Positions 48,560 to 60,045 of a stretch of 64,000 nt of DNA are shown piece by piece. The stretch comes from Datnioides undecimradiatus (Eukaryota; Chordata; Actinopteri; Lobotiformes; Datnioididae), in contig WARS01000036.1 of NCBI GenBank assembly GCA_008933995.1, positions 20,445,285 through 20,509,284 on the forward strand. The letters are read 5' to 3'. Numbering within the stretch: position 1 is the first letter of the stretch; every line of letters begins with the position of its first letter. The notes under the pieces are model-generated. The model ran no database searches. It was not told the DNA's origin and worked only from the letters and a program-made list of their open reading frames with translations. Position numbers and translations under genes: made by a program.

Positions 48560-49000
48560 ATTTGATTTTAGCCCTCCTTGATGAGTAAGTCAGCACTCGG
48601 ATGGGGGCAGGAGAGAGAGGAACAGCAGAGCGTGGGAGGGAAGAACCCGGGGTCACTCGCTTTCAAATCAGCTGCCGCTTCAAAGGAGAGACGCAACGAC
48701 GAGAGCGAGCGAGCGAGCGGCGCACGGAAAAGTTTTTCTTTGTTTCTCTCTGACTTCTCTTCGCAGAGCGTAATTAATTAAAGCGCATCAAGCGAGCGCA
48801 GAGATGACAGGCAGTCTATCACGTCCTCGTTTTCATTTGCAGCTTGGCGAGCCGCTGACGAACGGGCGGATGAAAGGTGGGACCACACCGAGCGCGTTGC
48901 AGAAACAGGAGCCGGGTTTCATTTTTCACTTTTTCACCACGGCAGACCTGCGGAGAGAGCAAACAAAGCAAGCTGGGCCGACTGTAAAAACGTTATTTCA
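48560..49000 (+). promoter_or_regulatory. Possible promoter or CNE with (GAGC)4
   Basis: CpG-containing, purine-rich sequence with a GAGC tetranucleotide run at 48703-48719, followed by GTAATTAATTAAAGCGC near 48770. It could be a promoter-proximal region, but no coding exon follows. Confidence 0.3.
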
Positions 49001-49460
49001 GTTTCCAGCAACTTGTCATTTATTAGATTCTGTCTCGGGCAAATATCAGTCGGCAGAAGTAGGAATCCATTTGCTGCGTTACGTGACAGCGACCAGCTAT
49101 TTACCTCTCTCCTGATGACTTGGCAGGTTCGGATGTTTCTAATGTCCAATCCACAGCGTTGTATAAACATTAAAAGCAGACTCTGCTCATTCGCAGTCAG
49201 CTCCGTCATGTTAATGCTCACAAACATCGGCCATAAAACATTTTTATATCTCCTCTTGACTGTTGAACTCAGCTTTGACATCTCTGCAATTCTTCAACTC
49301 TCCACTCAGATTAAATGTAATCTCCTCCAAACGTCTGCTTCAGCTCAAGAGCAGCTAATTGTGGCATCGAGTGTAAAGCGAAATTAAAAGCAAAGGTCAC
49401 GTTAAGCTGCGATGCAATGTCGCACTTGGCTGCGTTACCCTGGAATGTGTTTCTGATATT
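49001..49460. promoter_or_regulatory. Candidate conserved non-coding element
   Basis: Repeat-free sequence with ATAAACATTAAAAGC near 49162, GCAGCTAATTGTGGC near 49351 and CGAAATTAAAAGC near 49379. A 124-codon plus frame overlaps a 115-codon minus frame; neither is convincing. Confidence 0.35.
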
Positions 49461-49959
49461 CTGCTGCAGCCTCGTAATTGTGCACGAGTGGGCAAGATAT
49501 TAAAAACAACTCTAAACATAATGCAATGCGCCGCAAACTACAGCCGCAGTGTTAATCTGTGTAGTTAAATTGTCACCTGACTGATAGTTTTAATTAAAAC
49601 TGATTAAATTCATAGATTGAAACCAAATTACTGGACATCGTCTGAGCATCGTGGCTCCTGCTGTGTCTACATGGAGCCGTTTCACTGATATAAGCCATTA
49701 CTCCTGGCCGACCCTCGAGTGTTCATATAGTTGCATTGTGTTCGGAGTGTTCGCCGCTGTGTGGAAGCCTCACACCGCTAAGTTGCGGCCAATGAGGCGC
49801 ACCGAAACCGTCCAAACAAGCATCAATAATAGACAGTTGCAGTGTCTCCCGGGCTGAGCACTGCAGGAGGTGCGTTGTCTGGCGAACCCAACCATCTGTG
49901 GCCCAAACAAAAACCCTCTGAAGCTCTGATCTCCACCCCCTCCCCACCACCCTCTCTCC
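49461..49959. other. Non-coding spacer
   Basis: Nothing recognisable. C-rich tract near 49930-49955. Confidence 0.5.
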
Positions 49960-50300
49960 CAAGACCCCTGTACTTAGGGGACTTTGCAGCTATTTAATGT
50001 TTAATGCCCTCCAAAGCCAAAAGAATGCTAATTTCTGTGGCCTGCTACCAATTTTCCTCCTTTTCACTCTCACCCCAAAATTACAAATCTGTTGTCTCCA
50101 CGGCCCCATTTATCCGCGGTGTTACAGCTGGGGACAATTATGCACAGGAAGCTCGCAGGGGGACGTATTTTGGGAGCAGCCAGGAAGCGAGTGGCGGATC
50201 CATCCTTCAAGGAAGGCGAGGCACCATAGACCGCGGGGGGTGCACTCTGGCCACGGGGGCCTTCTGGGGTCTCTTCAGTGAACCCCCACCTCGCCACCAC
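49960..50300. promoter_or_regulatory. Candidate conserved non-coding element
   Basis: CTATTTAATGTTTAATGCCC near 49991 and GAATGCTAATTTCTG near 50023. A G+C-rich right half runs to about 50295. Confidence 0.4.
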
Positions 50301-52735
50301 CACGGCCTGTGAAGATTAGCCAAAACAAGGCTTGGAGGCGGGCGGGGGATTCTGCAGAAACGGGGATGAAAGACGGAGAGAAAATGAGAAGCAACTCTGG
50401 ACCTTCTCTCTGTTTACCCTCTGTCCTCCCCTCCGACTGCGCGCAGTGTCTCTGCAGCCCCAGCGTCACATTTCCGGACACAAGAAAACGTCTTTGTTTT
50501 CCTGTCTCGAGCTCTCGTCTTTGAAAGTCCTGGGTAGTTGCGCGATCGGGTGAAATGTGAACTGACCCTATAAACAGAGATTTGTTTTCTCGGCACAGCG
50601 GGAACAGGAAAACTAACCAGTTTCATTTTCATACTTAATGAACAGAAAGACCACAGTCCTCATTCACAAACATCTTCTCCTCAAGTGTGTTCGCTGATAA
50701 CTGAAAGAAAGTTTAAATAATTATACTGAAAAAAACAATTAAATGTGATTTTATAAATTATTAAAGTCAAGCTGCAAAGCTGCAAACTGGTCTCTTCAGT
50801 TGCATGAAACCGACACAAGTACATTTACATTTATCTACGCTCACCTTGCACGTCGGGTGCAGTGCTACGCCAAATTTCAATTTTGGGTGTCTTCACCCGA
50901 CCTGTTGTCATGGTGACAAAAATAGCAAAAATACAGATGTTTAGCTGAAGTTAGGGAAAAGACCCATGTACGGGATAAAGTATATTATTATTATTAAATA
51001 TCGTGCAGTGTTACACCAACACTAAGAGGCTCCCTAGCACTACAGATATCAAATGTAAAGGGTTCCAGCAAGTACAAGGACATTTTAACTATGGTTTACT
51101 GCAAACATATTGTGAGGGAGCATAAACCCAAAGCTTAAAGCTGTAGCTATCTCATTGTTTGGTTTTCTTTGCAATGAGCGCTGTGGCCTGGCAGAGCTAG
51201 ATTCGGTCTTCACGGCCGATTCACAAGGCCACTTTTCTGCAGGTGTTAAGCTCCACCACAAACCCGGTGAGCTGAAAATAAAAACCCACCAATGTGCAAA
51301 CATGGAGCGGCCTGACTCAAGGCCAGGAACACAGGCAATGAAAGGAGTGGTAAACATGTCCTCCTTCATCTCTGATAACGGGTTTAACCCGTGAGGTTAC
51401 AGTTAAAAATAAAAAATACAGAAGCTGATCACTTAGACTGGCTTCCTGCTGAGCTCCTGCAATGGGACACATCCACGAAGGTCCATCGTCTGAGCTCTGT
51501 TCCTAAATTAGACCGTCTTTGGGCGAGTGAGAGCATGGACACACGGCAGCCTGTCGCCGCTCATTAGTGAAGCATCTTTCATCTGTAGCAAGCAGTGGGT
51601 GTAAATATCTGTGTGTTCAATAGTCTGTACGTGCTTGTGTGCATCCCGGTGCATTGTGGGTAGGCTGACTGATCAACATCCTCTCCAGGGACGCAGGTCG
51701 AGCAGGCATTTATCTAAGGGGACTCTTTTGTTCTTGAAACACCCCCCCCCCGCGCTTTCAATAATTCAACAGTCGGCTCGTTCCTTCTCTTTACTTCCGC
51801 TCGACACGATGCCAGCATTTAGCTCCTCGGGGTTAAAGATCTGCTCGCCTTCACAGCCACTGCACCGGCGGTCGGAGGAGCCACACATCAATGGCAGGTA
51901 ATTCACCAGGCTGTGTGTTTATTACTGTATATAACCTGTACTCTGCTTTTTGAAAGTGCTGGGCTTTCACAGGAAATGTATTCTTGCTGTTCTCCATCCA
52001 GGATACCTGACTTTAAAGCTCACTCCCTTAAAAACATATACAGTCATATTTTATCTATATTCTGTCATTATAAACCTAAAGAAGCCGTCTTTTGTATGTA
52101 GAAATGATCCAGTCTGAGAGGATCTGGGTTGTCCGTCCCAAGTGTGTCCTTCATAGTAGCATCACAAGTCGGTTGTTCCCCCTTTGCACTGCTTAAACTA
52201 AGTGAAACCTGCATTGTATCGAATTCAAAGTGTTGACATGCAGAAGAACATGCACTTCATCTCTGGTATGTTTCCCAACAAGGGAGAGCCGAGAACAAGG
52301 AGAGCATGGTTTGCAGCCATCTTATGTTTACAAATCCCCAGATGATTGGTTGTCAGGGAGATCTCTGATTGGTTGATATCACAGGACAACACTGATGGTG
52401 GCTGTGCTCCAAGGCTGGTATTGTTTTAACCGTTACGCTCAAACAACGCAGCAGATAAATGTTGTTTATTTTGCAACACCGGAGTTACAGAGGCGGACAG
52501 GAAGTGGTGAAGTATGTTTTTAGTGTTCAGAGAAACGTGGGCTGCAAACACAACTGACTTTTTTTTGTCCGTCATTGAAACGGCCACTGCCAAACCAAAT
52601 CACCTCTAACGCTCGCTGACATCACACACGGGTCACAGGGACCATCCGTTTCAAGCATCCGCCATCTTTTTTTTTCTCCTCCCCGGAGATACGAGAGCAT
52701 TGTTTCAAAGTCATTTGTGGAGGTGTCACATTGAG

Positions 52736-52738
<3 letters not shown>
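50301..52738. other. Non-coding spacer
   Basis: A TTATTATTATTA run is near 50985 and a C10 run at 51742-51751. No coding signal. Confidence 0.5.

Positions 52739-52782
<44 letters not shown>
52739..52782. repeat. (CA)22 microsatellite
   Basis: Pure CA for 44 bp, the longest in the window. Confidence 0.98.
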
Positions 52783-52785
<3 letters not shown>

Positions 52786-52922
52786 CAACACACAGATATA
52801 TTTGCCCCTGATCAGCCACAGCGAATGACCCAGGTGGGATTTGGGGAAAGAGCCCACGTGTCCCAGGCTAGAGGACAAGACAGAGTGCTCTTCCTCTTAC
52901 TCTCATTTCCCTCAAGGCCACA

Positions 52923-52941
52923 GTGTGTGTAGGTGTGTATA

Positions 52942-52973
<32 letters not shown>
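52923..52973. repeat. (TG)n microsatellite with TATA interruptions
   Basis: TG tract broken by AGG and two TATAT segments. It lies 140 bp from the CA tract at 52739 and is its reverse complement in sense. Confidence 0.95.
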
Positions 52974-54170
52974 CTCTCGAGGGTAATCAGGCTCTGTGTT
53001 CAAAAGGATATGGGCTCCCGGGGGGTCAGAGGGGCCCTACCTGACGACCGTGTTTATCATCAGCAGAGAAGTGGAGAGGAAAGGTCGTATGTAACCATCT
53101 CAGATGTTGCTCAGAATCAATCTGGGACTCGGCTGCAGCCGCAGACCAAAATAGAGACTGATTGTTTGGTTTTGTTGTGCAGCTGTGTGTCATTGCATGT
53201 ACGGCTGTTGATTTGTTTTGCCGTGAGATTGATATCTGCGAGCACTTTCCCGGGGCCGCGCAGGGGGAAACGCGATGTGGGTCAAAGTTTTAAGTTTCTG
53301 GTTCAAAGCTGCATCGAGCCCATGTGTTTGTTTTAAGCGGTAGATATGGGAGTTATTTAAAATAGATGCATTCCTGGTGGTGAAGGACAAGGTTACTCAG
53401 ACTCAGATCCTCTCAAACTTCACAGTCTTAGATCATTCCTGAGCCAATCCTCAAATATCAACTCGAAACAGTGACACAAATGTCACGATTGATGCTAACG
53501 TGCTTGGACAGGAACTGGAAACGATGCCTCGCTCGTGACATTTCGTCCTCCTAAATGTGTGAACGCTCAAGAGCTCGGAGCAAACTCATGACTACAGATG
53601 ACAGAAAGACGAAATTGTAAACTGCAACCACAGTTTTGTTTTTCATCATCGTTGATTTGAACAAATCCGGGCCAACAGGCTGCTGTCGTTTCATCTTTTT
53701 GTGTCTTTTTGCCTGAACAGTATCCAATTTGTTCCCTTTCTCATGTTTTCCATCATCAAACTTTAATTTTTTGTTGTATTTGTGGTCTTTTTATCACGAC
53801 TACCCTGAGTATCACTAACTTGCCCTCACGATTCCTCAGTATCCCGAATGTTCTCGTCTGAAACTGAAACTGTGCCCACGTTATTTCATTATATCTGTGG
53901 GACACAAGACGTTGGTGTGTGTGAAACTACAGCGAGAGTTTCACTCTGAAACAAACAGCTGCACGTCTGCAGGTTTTGGGATTCAGGTCTTGCTCCTCGG
54001 ACGACACCAGTCAGGCTTAGCCATTGCTTTGCTGGGGTTAGCATTACCTTTAGCATGGCGTGATCTGTTGCACAGAAATGAAACAGAACAGAAACAGTAG
54101 AACTGAGCTAAAATGCTCTTGATGATGTTGATCTGTGTTCCCTCTGCAGGTATCTGCACCATGCCTTGAC
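52974..54170. other. Non-coding spacer
   Basis: The 137-codon frame beginning in the TG tract is mostly translated repeat. Nothing else. Confidence 0.5.
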
Positions 54171-54200
54171 CTTGAGAACCTTGAGAACCTTGAGAACCTT
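54171..54200 (+). repeat. 9-bp tandem repeat, 3.3 copies
   Basis: CTTGAGAAC three times, exactly, then CTT. Confidence 0.97.
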
Positions 54201-54499
54201 CTGTCTTGTAATTTCAGTTTAATTATATATGATTTTGACTCAGTAAGTCCTTCGTAACTTCTCGTCACTGTTTCTTTTCCAGGCAGATTCGAGCTTCCAA
54301 GGCTCTGTGATGTTTTGTGCAGGAAACCAGAAGGGATCAAGACAAAAGCTGCCAGCGTGGGCGACTGCAGACTTTTTCCTTCCTTCAGCCTGAGTTTGTG
54401 GACGGCGACGGTGAATTTTTACCAAAAATAAAACAAATCCTGGTCGAGCTTTAACAAGGAAAACACGCGCAAACAGCCTCTAACATGACGGCCCCAGAG
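54201..54499. other. Non-coding spacer
   Basis: Nothing recognisable. Confidence 0.5.
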
Positions 54500-54860
54500 G
54501 ACATGTGTGCCAGCACATGACGACAAAGGGTACACACAGAGCCTCAAGTTGTTCTCCAAGTGACACGGCTTTGACGACGGCGACCCTCTCAGGGAGTCCA
54601 ATCGCTCAATTAGCGTCACTCTGATGGGACCTCCTTCACAGGCTGAGCCTCTTCGCCGAGACCTCTGAAACAACCAGCTGTGTAATCTCATTTAGCGGCA
54701 CCTGGGCCACGGCGGCGCCCAAATGGAGTCGTTATTGCAGTTCAGAGCCGCGGATGCACGCTAATGGAGATACATCAGCAACAGCAAGGAAATCGAGCAA
54801 TCAGCAAGGTAGAGCCGCTTAATGCGCGAGATGATCGTTAACTGATGAATCCGATTCTGT
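54500..54860. promoter_or_regulatory. Strong candidate conserved non-coding element
   Basis: GCTCAATTAGCGTCACTC near 54603 and GTGTAATCTCATTTAGCGGC near 54681. CACGCTAATGGAG lies near 54757. A CRE-like TGACGTG at 54878 lies just beyond. Confidence 0.45.
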
Positions 54861-55319
54861 CTGAATTCACAACGACGTGACGTGTGGAGCATGAACTGAG
54901 TTAGAGAAGGACACAAAGAGGTTCTCTATAGATGTTCATAGAGTTAGTTTTCTATGGCAGCAGCAAACTAATGTGGTGCGAAACACTGACTCAGAGGCTG
55001 GACGCTGGGATGCAGTTTCCAATAAAGACGTAATGTCATTAAATCTGATGTTCCTGTGTGTTTCAAACCAGAGATGCACCAAACAGCTGCAAAGAGTGCT
55101 ACAAACTGCAGCTTGTGGGAAAACCTTCTACTCAAATCTAAAGTACAGAGGTCAATCAGTGAACAATGGAGTCACAATATTTGTGAGTCACGTCAGGAAT
55201 TGTCACATTAATCATAAAGCCTTAGTTTCTGATGCCACTGGGTGAGTCAGTCCGGCTTTTCTCCAAAACATCGACATGTTTTAACAAAAAAACTCCCGAA
55301 AACTCGCAGCCCCTGCGAC
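54861..55319. other. Non-coding spacer
   Basis: Nothing beyond the TGACGTG word. Confidence 0.5.
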
Positions 55320-55450
55320 TGGGAGGTAATCAACAGAGCACTTAGGCCCCTATTGAATTTTTCATGCGCCGTGCAGAGGAAGCACAAAGCCCATTTTTCA
55401 CAAAAGTCATAAAAATCCCGCAGATTGACTGCCGCAGTCAGCACCGCACT
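55320..55450. promoter_or_regulatory. Candidate conserved non-coding element
   Basis: Short repeat-free block with CTATTGAATTTTTCATGCGC near 55351 and GTCATAAAAATCC near 55405. Confidence 0.4.
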
Positions 55451-55609
55451 GTACTGTTGTCTGCTGGGGCGAAATTAGTGCTTAGACTCCTGTCAGCGCT
55501 ATTCATCCCGATGGCTCATCTGTCACCGGAAGCTAACGCTAACAGCAGGCAGGTCACCGTGCCGATCGTCCTCTAAAGAACAGAGGAGGCTGCGCTCGGT
55601 CATTAAAGT

Positions 55610-55800
55610 GATAGATCTGCTCTCTCCACCTCTTTCTGCTTTATTTCTCTTTTTTTACACCCTCATCTGTCAATCTGTTGCACTCAGCGCAGACTGACAG
55701 AGTCCTTCCCCTTTTCTATTTCTCTTCTCTCACTTTCTTTCCGCCGCCGCCCTCCCCTCTGGCTTTTTTCTTCCTCTCCCTTTCACTCCATCACTGTTGC
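55610..55800 (-). repeat. Pyrimidine-rich tract
   Basis: A long CT-dominated stretch with TTCTTTCC and CCTCTCC words. It contains a CCG triplet cluster at 55741-55751. Confidence 0.7.
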
Positions 55801-56100
55801 TCGCTTGTTTATGAGCTGGAGTAGCAGACACCCAATGGCATCCCGTCCTAATTATCTATCTGCTGGATGTAGGCATTTATCATATGTATAATTAAAGCAA
55901 ACAGAGGAACCGGTGCTTATGTGTGTCCCCCCTCTGGGAGCCAAAGGTGACATCATTAGCCCGCGTTCAGAGGCCCGAGCCGGGGCAAAGAGGTAGAGGA
56001 GGAGGGGCGGGGCGGCGAGGGGTGTCTCTGAGTGGACAGAGTCATTAAACCGGGCCTTCATTCATTATGAATGAGCTGTAGGGCCGCCTGCTCCAGCCTG
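55801..56100. promoter_or_regulatory. Strong candidate conserved non-coding element
   Basis: CCTAATTATC near 55848, GTATAATTAAAGC near 55884, then a perfect 8-bp inverted repeat (TCATTCAT at 56058-56065, ATGAATGA at 56067-56074) with one base between. Flanked by a pyrimidine tract on the left and a purine tract on the right. Confidence 0.45.
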
Positions 56101-56122
56101 TAATTCCAGCCTCTCTTTGAAG

Positions 56123-56315
56123 TGAAAGAAAGGAGAGCGAGAGAGTGAGAACAGAGGCAGAGGGAGGGAGGGAAGGAGATGAGGGGAGGAAATGAGGTAC
56201 GAGCTAGAGACAGAAACGCTTTCTGCTTCTGCACCTCGCTTCTTTCTTCCTCACGCTCCTTTGTTAAGCTTCTGCCTTTGTTCTTTCCATCTTCTTCTTC
56301 TTTCCCCCTTTGCTT
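56123..56315 (+). repeat. Purine tract followed by pyrimidine tract
   Basis: 56123-56196 is GA-dominated on the plus strand. 56230-56315 is CT-dominated. The strand switch could form a long imperfect hairpin. Confidence 0.7.
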
Positions 56316-58479
56316 TCGTTAGCCGGGCTAGCAGCAGGACTCCGGGGAAGACAACAGCGAAAAGTTCTGTGCAGATACTCGCGGCACCCAGAGGATGAAT
56401 CCTAATGACTTTATTGATTGCCTCTGCATTAGTTAGCAAGTGGGTCTGCAGAGCTGTCGTGCATTCAGGCATGGAGGTGCTTTTAGCTAAATGCTAAAAT
56501 GCTAATGCTATGCAAAAACTTTTTTTTTACCATGGGCAACATGTGAGATTAGCATTTTAGCTTGCTAACGCTGCTGATGGGACATAACTATGACGTTATA
56601 GTTACAGTTATTGCCTTTTTGATCTGATGGTGACACTGCATGAAGTTATCATGAGTCATCCTGCAGGGATCGTGACCCTGTGCACCCGACTTTGTGACGA
56701 GACAACAGTCAAGATATTTTACTGAAAAGCAAAAATGTCTGCCTGTTGGTGGAGCTGCAGGCTACAGGAAAACTAAATTAGTTAGTGAAGTTTTAAGTTT
56801 TATTGTTTTATTGTGCATCTCAAAGCCTTTTTCGTGTCATTTAAAAACATATAACAACACGTACAAGATGCATACAAGGTGGCCCGAACCTGCAGAAGCA
56901 ATGAAACAAGCACAACATTTGCACTGTGGATCACGTGCAATGTTAACATGTCCTTAGGAACAGGTGCTTCCATCCCATAAAGGTGCACACAGGTGATGGC
57001 CCAGGTGTGCATGCAGCCCTGCGCAGGAAGTGGTTCAGGATTTGCATGATTAAAAGGTCGAACAACTGTTTGTTTGCCTCCGTCTCTGTGGATTTAAGCT
57101 CATTTCAGAGGACAGACTCTTAAAGTCAGTCTGGGCTGGTCTTTCTTCTTTCCTGTGACACATTTATAGATGCATTCAGGGCGTTTATCATCATCTAGCT
57201 CAGTGAAAAGACAAAGAGAGTGAAATAACAGGTGGACTGTTTGAAGCGGCGTCACTGTAAATGCACTGTAGGTACCGCTTTGAAGTGACAGCCTCTCCGG
57301 TGAACTGTATCCACGCTCGTCTGGTCTGTTCTCGACGTGCTCAATGTTCCCGTTCACACCTCTTCTCTTCCTCTGCAGCTTTTCCTCGTCTTTCCCCTTT
57401 TTCTTCATCCCCCATCGTGTAAGAGCGCGTGAAGGCGCTATGAGAGAATACCCTGCGCCTGTGAAAGCCGCGCTAGCTGTGAATTATGGGCACATTTACT
57501 CACTTTAGGACTGTTTAGTGGGCAGAGTGAATAAGGCTGATGTACAGTAAATAAGACAAATGGAGCAATCACGGCCGTTGCACCAGCCTGGGGAGAAAAC
57601 GCTCCAAAGTAAGTTTGCGTCTCATAAAACCTCCCACAGTGCTCGCTCTCAGTGCCTCGCAAGTGTCTTTGTGTTCCTGTTAAATACGTGTGTGTGTGTT
57701 GCGGCTTCAGCAAGGGACACTGTTTCTGTCATTGTGCCGTGTCCCCGGTGCACACGCCGACAGTTTATCCCCTTCAGTTACTGTAGCCGTGGTGCGGAGA
57801 CACAGGCGCTCGTAACAAACCGATTCTCCCCACCGTCGGGGACGTTACACACAAACAACAACGCAGCCATAATCAATTGTTTGTGTTGCGCATTTGTCAT
57901 TTTAATGAGCAGCTGAAACGGCGGAAGCCGTCAAAGACGAGGGCGACGTTACCATCACACAGGTACACGGCACACACGTGCACAGACACACACGGACCTC
58001 CACCAAATATAAACCAACGCACCTCATTAGGGAAGTACCTTTTGACCTAATGTGGATTTCAGCCCTTTTCATCGTGATGAATGTGTTGCCAGGAAACAGT
58101 GAAAATGAGATTCATTGCATGAAACAACACATGAAATTAAAAAACATGGTTTTTTTGGGCTTTCGCTCTAATGCAGAAAACTAATTAACACAACCACAAA
58201 ATTATATTTGTAGATTTTAGATGTTTAACGTTAATAATCCCGGGAGGATGCAGATAAAAGATGTTCATGTACTAGCGCTGATGCTAACCAGAAGCAGGCT
58301 CTTTCCTTCCCTCTTTGTCTTTTGTCTTCTTGGTTTCTGCTGAGGAAAGCACAAAACCCCTCGGTCGACATGCCCGATGAGTCAAACAGAGAAGAGGTAA
58401 TCCCCATTAGAAGATGACAGCGCTTAAAGCCGAACAGACACAGGAGCACCTGAATCCGTCCGCCTTAATGAACCAGCGC
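56316..58479. other. Non-coding spacer
   Basis: GCTAAT-type words occur near 56480-56510. Open frames at 57100-57916 overlap on both strands without domains. No other features. Confidence 0.5.
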
Positions 58480-58760
58480 AGCACTTTTGGCCCGATCCTG
58501 CAATTACTCTCACTTTCCTTATATTTGCCTTGACTCTGCATCCCATACAGCGATTTTCTCCCCATCTGCCTATTAGTTAGCGTGACCCCTGGCCTCCTCT
58601 GCCAGCATTGTGTTGACAAAACATGATTTATGCATTATGGCATGCAGTTCAGAATGTTTACAGTCAGTAGGCCAATTATTGCGAGCACCACACTTAATGT
58701 TATGGACGACGTCGACATGTGCTGACATTGTGACACGTGTACCGAGCCTTGGTTGTGAAA
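58480..58760. promoter_or_regulatory. Candidate conserved non-coding element
   Basis: GATTTATGCATTATGGCATGC near 58625 with nested TGCAT/GCAT words, and CCAATTATTGCGAGC near 58671. Repeat-free. Confidence 0.4.
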
Positions 58761-58787
58761 TTCCAGCCTCCCTGTGATGAACGCAGC

Positions 58788-58823
58788 GCCGCTCTCGCCG
58801 CTCTCGCCGCTCTCGCCGCTCCC
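58788..58823 (+). repeat. 9-bp tandem repeat, 4 copies
   Basis: GCCGCTCTC three times, then GCCGCTCCC. Confidence 0.97.
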
Positions 58824-59229
58824 TCTGACTTTTGGCAGAAACCATCCTGCCAGCGAGCTGCGCGTGGGCTGGTACCTTTCCTCCTTTGATGCAGGTTCTG
58901 TTTTCACATACACCATGATGAAAATGTGCTCACACGCTGACCTTACTGATGTTTAAACCAAACGCAAAGTGAAAAGCTGCTTTTAGGAACCGACCCGTAC
59001 TGACCCTTTACCTTCCCTTCAGAATGCTGTTGCACATTTGTGATTATGCAAACAACACAAACAGCTATATTACATATGTTACAGCATGTTCCTACACACA
59101 CTGTTGGCAGGTCTCCTGATCTATCTTTGGACCATGAAATGTGTGTGTGTGTTTGCTGAAGAGGTGCAGTCAAAAGGCTCCGAGGCTGCCATCCCATTCA
59201 AAGCAGTCAGCTTATGCAGAGATGCATCG
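58824..59229. other. Non-coding spacer
   Basis: Nothing recognisable. Short TG run near 59140. Confidence 0.5.
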
Positions 59230-60045
59230 CTCCCAGAGCTCCTGCCATACCTGGATCGATTCCTGGAATTCCCTTTATTTAAGAGCGTGAAGCTCCATCT
59301 GCAAGCTGCACCTGACCTTCTCCTCTGCTTCAAAACGCTCAGCTTGAATTTCATTCTGGCGAAGAGGGAGCAGTTGCAGGGAATTTGCAGGGATTGTGTT
59401 GCTGCAGCCAAAAAAACTTAGCTCGTTGCCACGATGGAGCGCCAAAGTGCAGAGAAGTCAGAGTTCAGGTCATTTACTCTGAATCTCCTTCCTCAGATTC
59501 CTCAGACAGGTGCAGGAGAACTCACAGCCTGGCTCTGAGGAACTGATTCATGGGGCAAGGATCTTGGAGACCGCAGCTCTTCCACCTTGACGATTACTGT
59601 TTGGTTTCAGGGTCACGCTCGTGGACCTTGCCCTCCTCTTTGGTTATGTTGCTCCATGAGTTTCACCAGTTCGGCTTTGACGTCTGCTCTCTGCTCAAGT
59701 TCGAGGTCCATGGTGAAACTGCAAAAGCACACCTGCATGTGGTCACAAAGATGTTGTGACGTTGCAATGATGGATGTTGTCTCCTGGAAGTTATTGCTCA
59801 AACCTCCCACATCGGATGTGTCAGTGCTATGCTCCATTAGCTTACAACAGAAACAGCGTCAGTACCTTTTCATCACGACTTGTGGGTGGAGTTCATTTCT
59901 AAACTGGAGGTCACAGAGTTGCGGTTTTGCTCACGCATCGGCTCGTGTTGCATATCTTCAGACTGATCAAGTTGTTGCTGACACATGACATGCACCAACA
60001 ACTGTCGTCTTGGGAAGTCGACGGTGAACGATCAGGCTGAACTCA
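59230..60045 (-). pseudogene. Possible decayed coding remnant, coiled-coil-like (minus strand)
   Basis: Read on the minus strand, several segments look coding-like and follow in order, but in shifting frames with stops between. From the 60.04-kb side: a Gln/Glu-rich piece containing QQQLDQSEDMQHEPM (about 59985-59880), then a 74-codon frame (59613-59837) containing LELEQRADVKAELVKLMEQ, and last a piece around 59295-59340 containing AERFEAEEKVRCSLQMEL. The charge pattern suggests a helical, coiled-coil protein. I do not recognise the family. No introns are evident between pieces, so a processed pseudogene or a transposon remnant is possible, and so is chance. Confidence 0.25.

Noticed and set aside
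54171..54200. Short direct repeats as a possible CRISPR array
   Set aside because: Units are 9 bp, directly adjacent and without spacers, in a vertebrate context. It is a simple tandem repeat.
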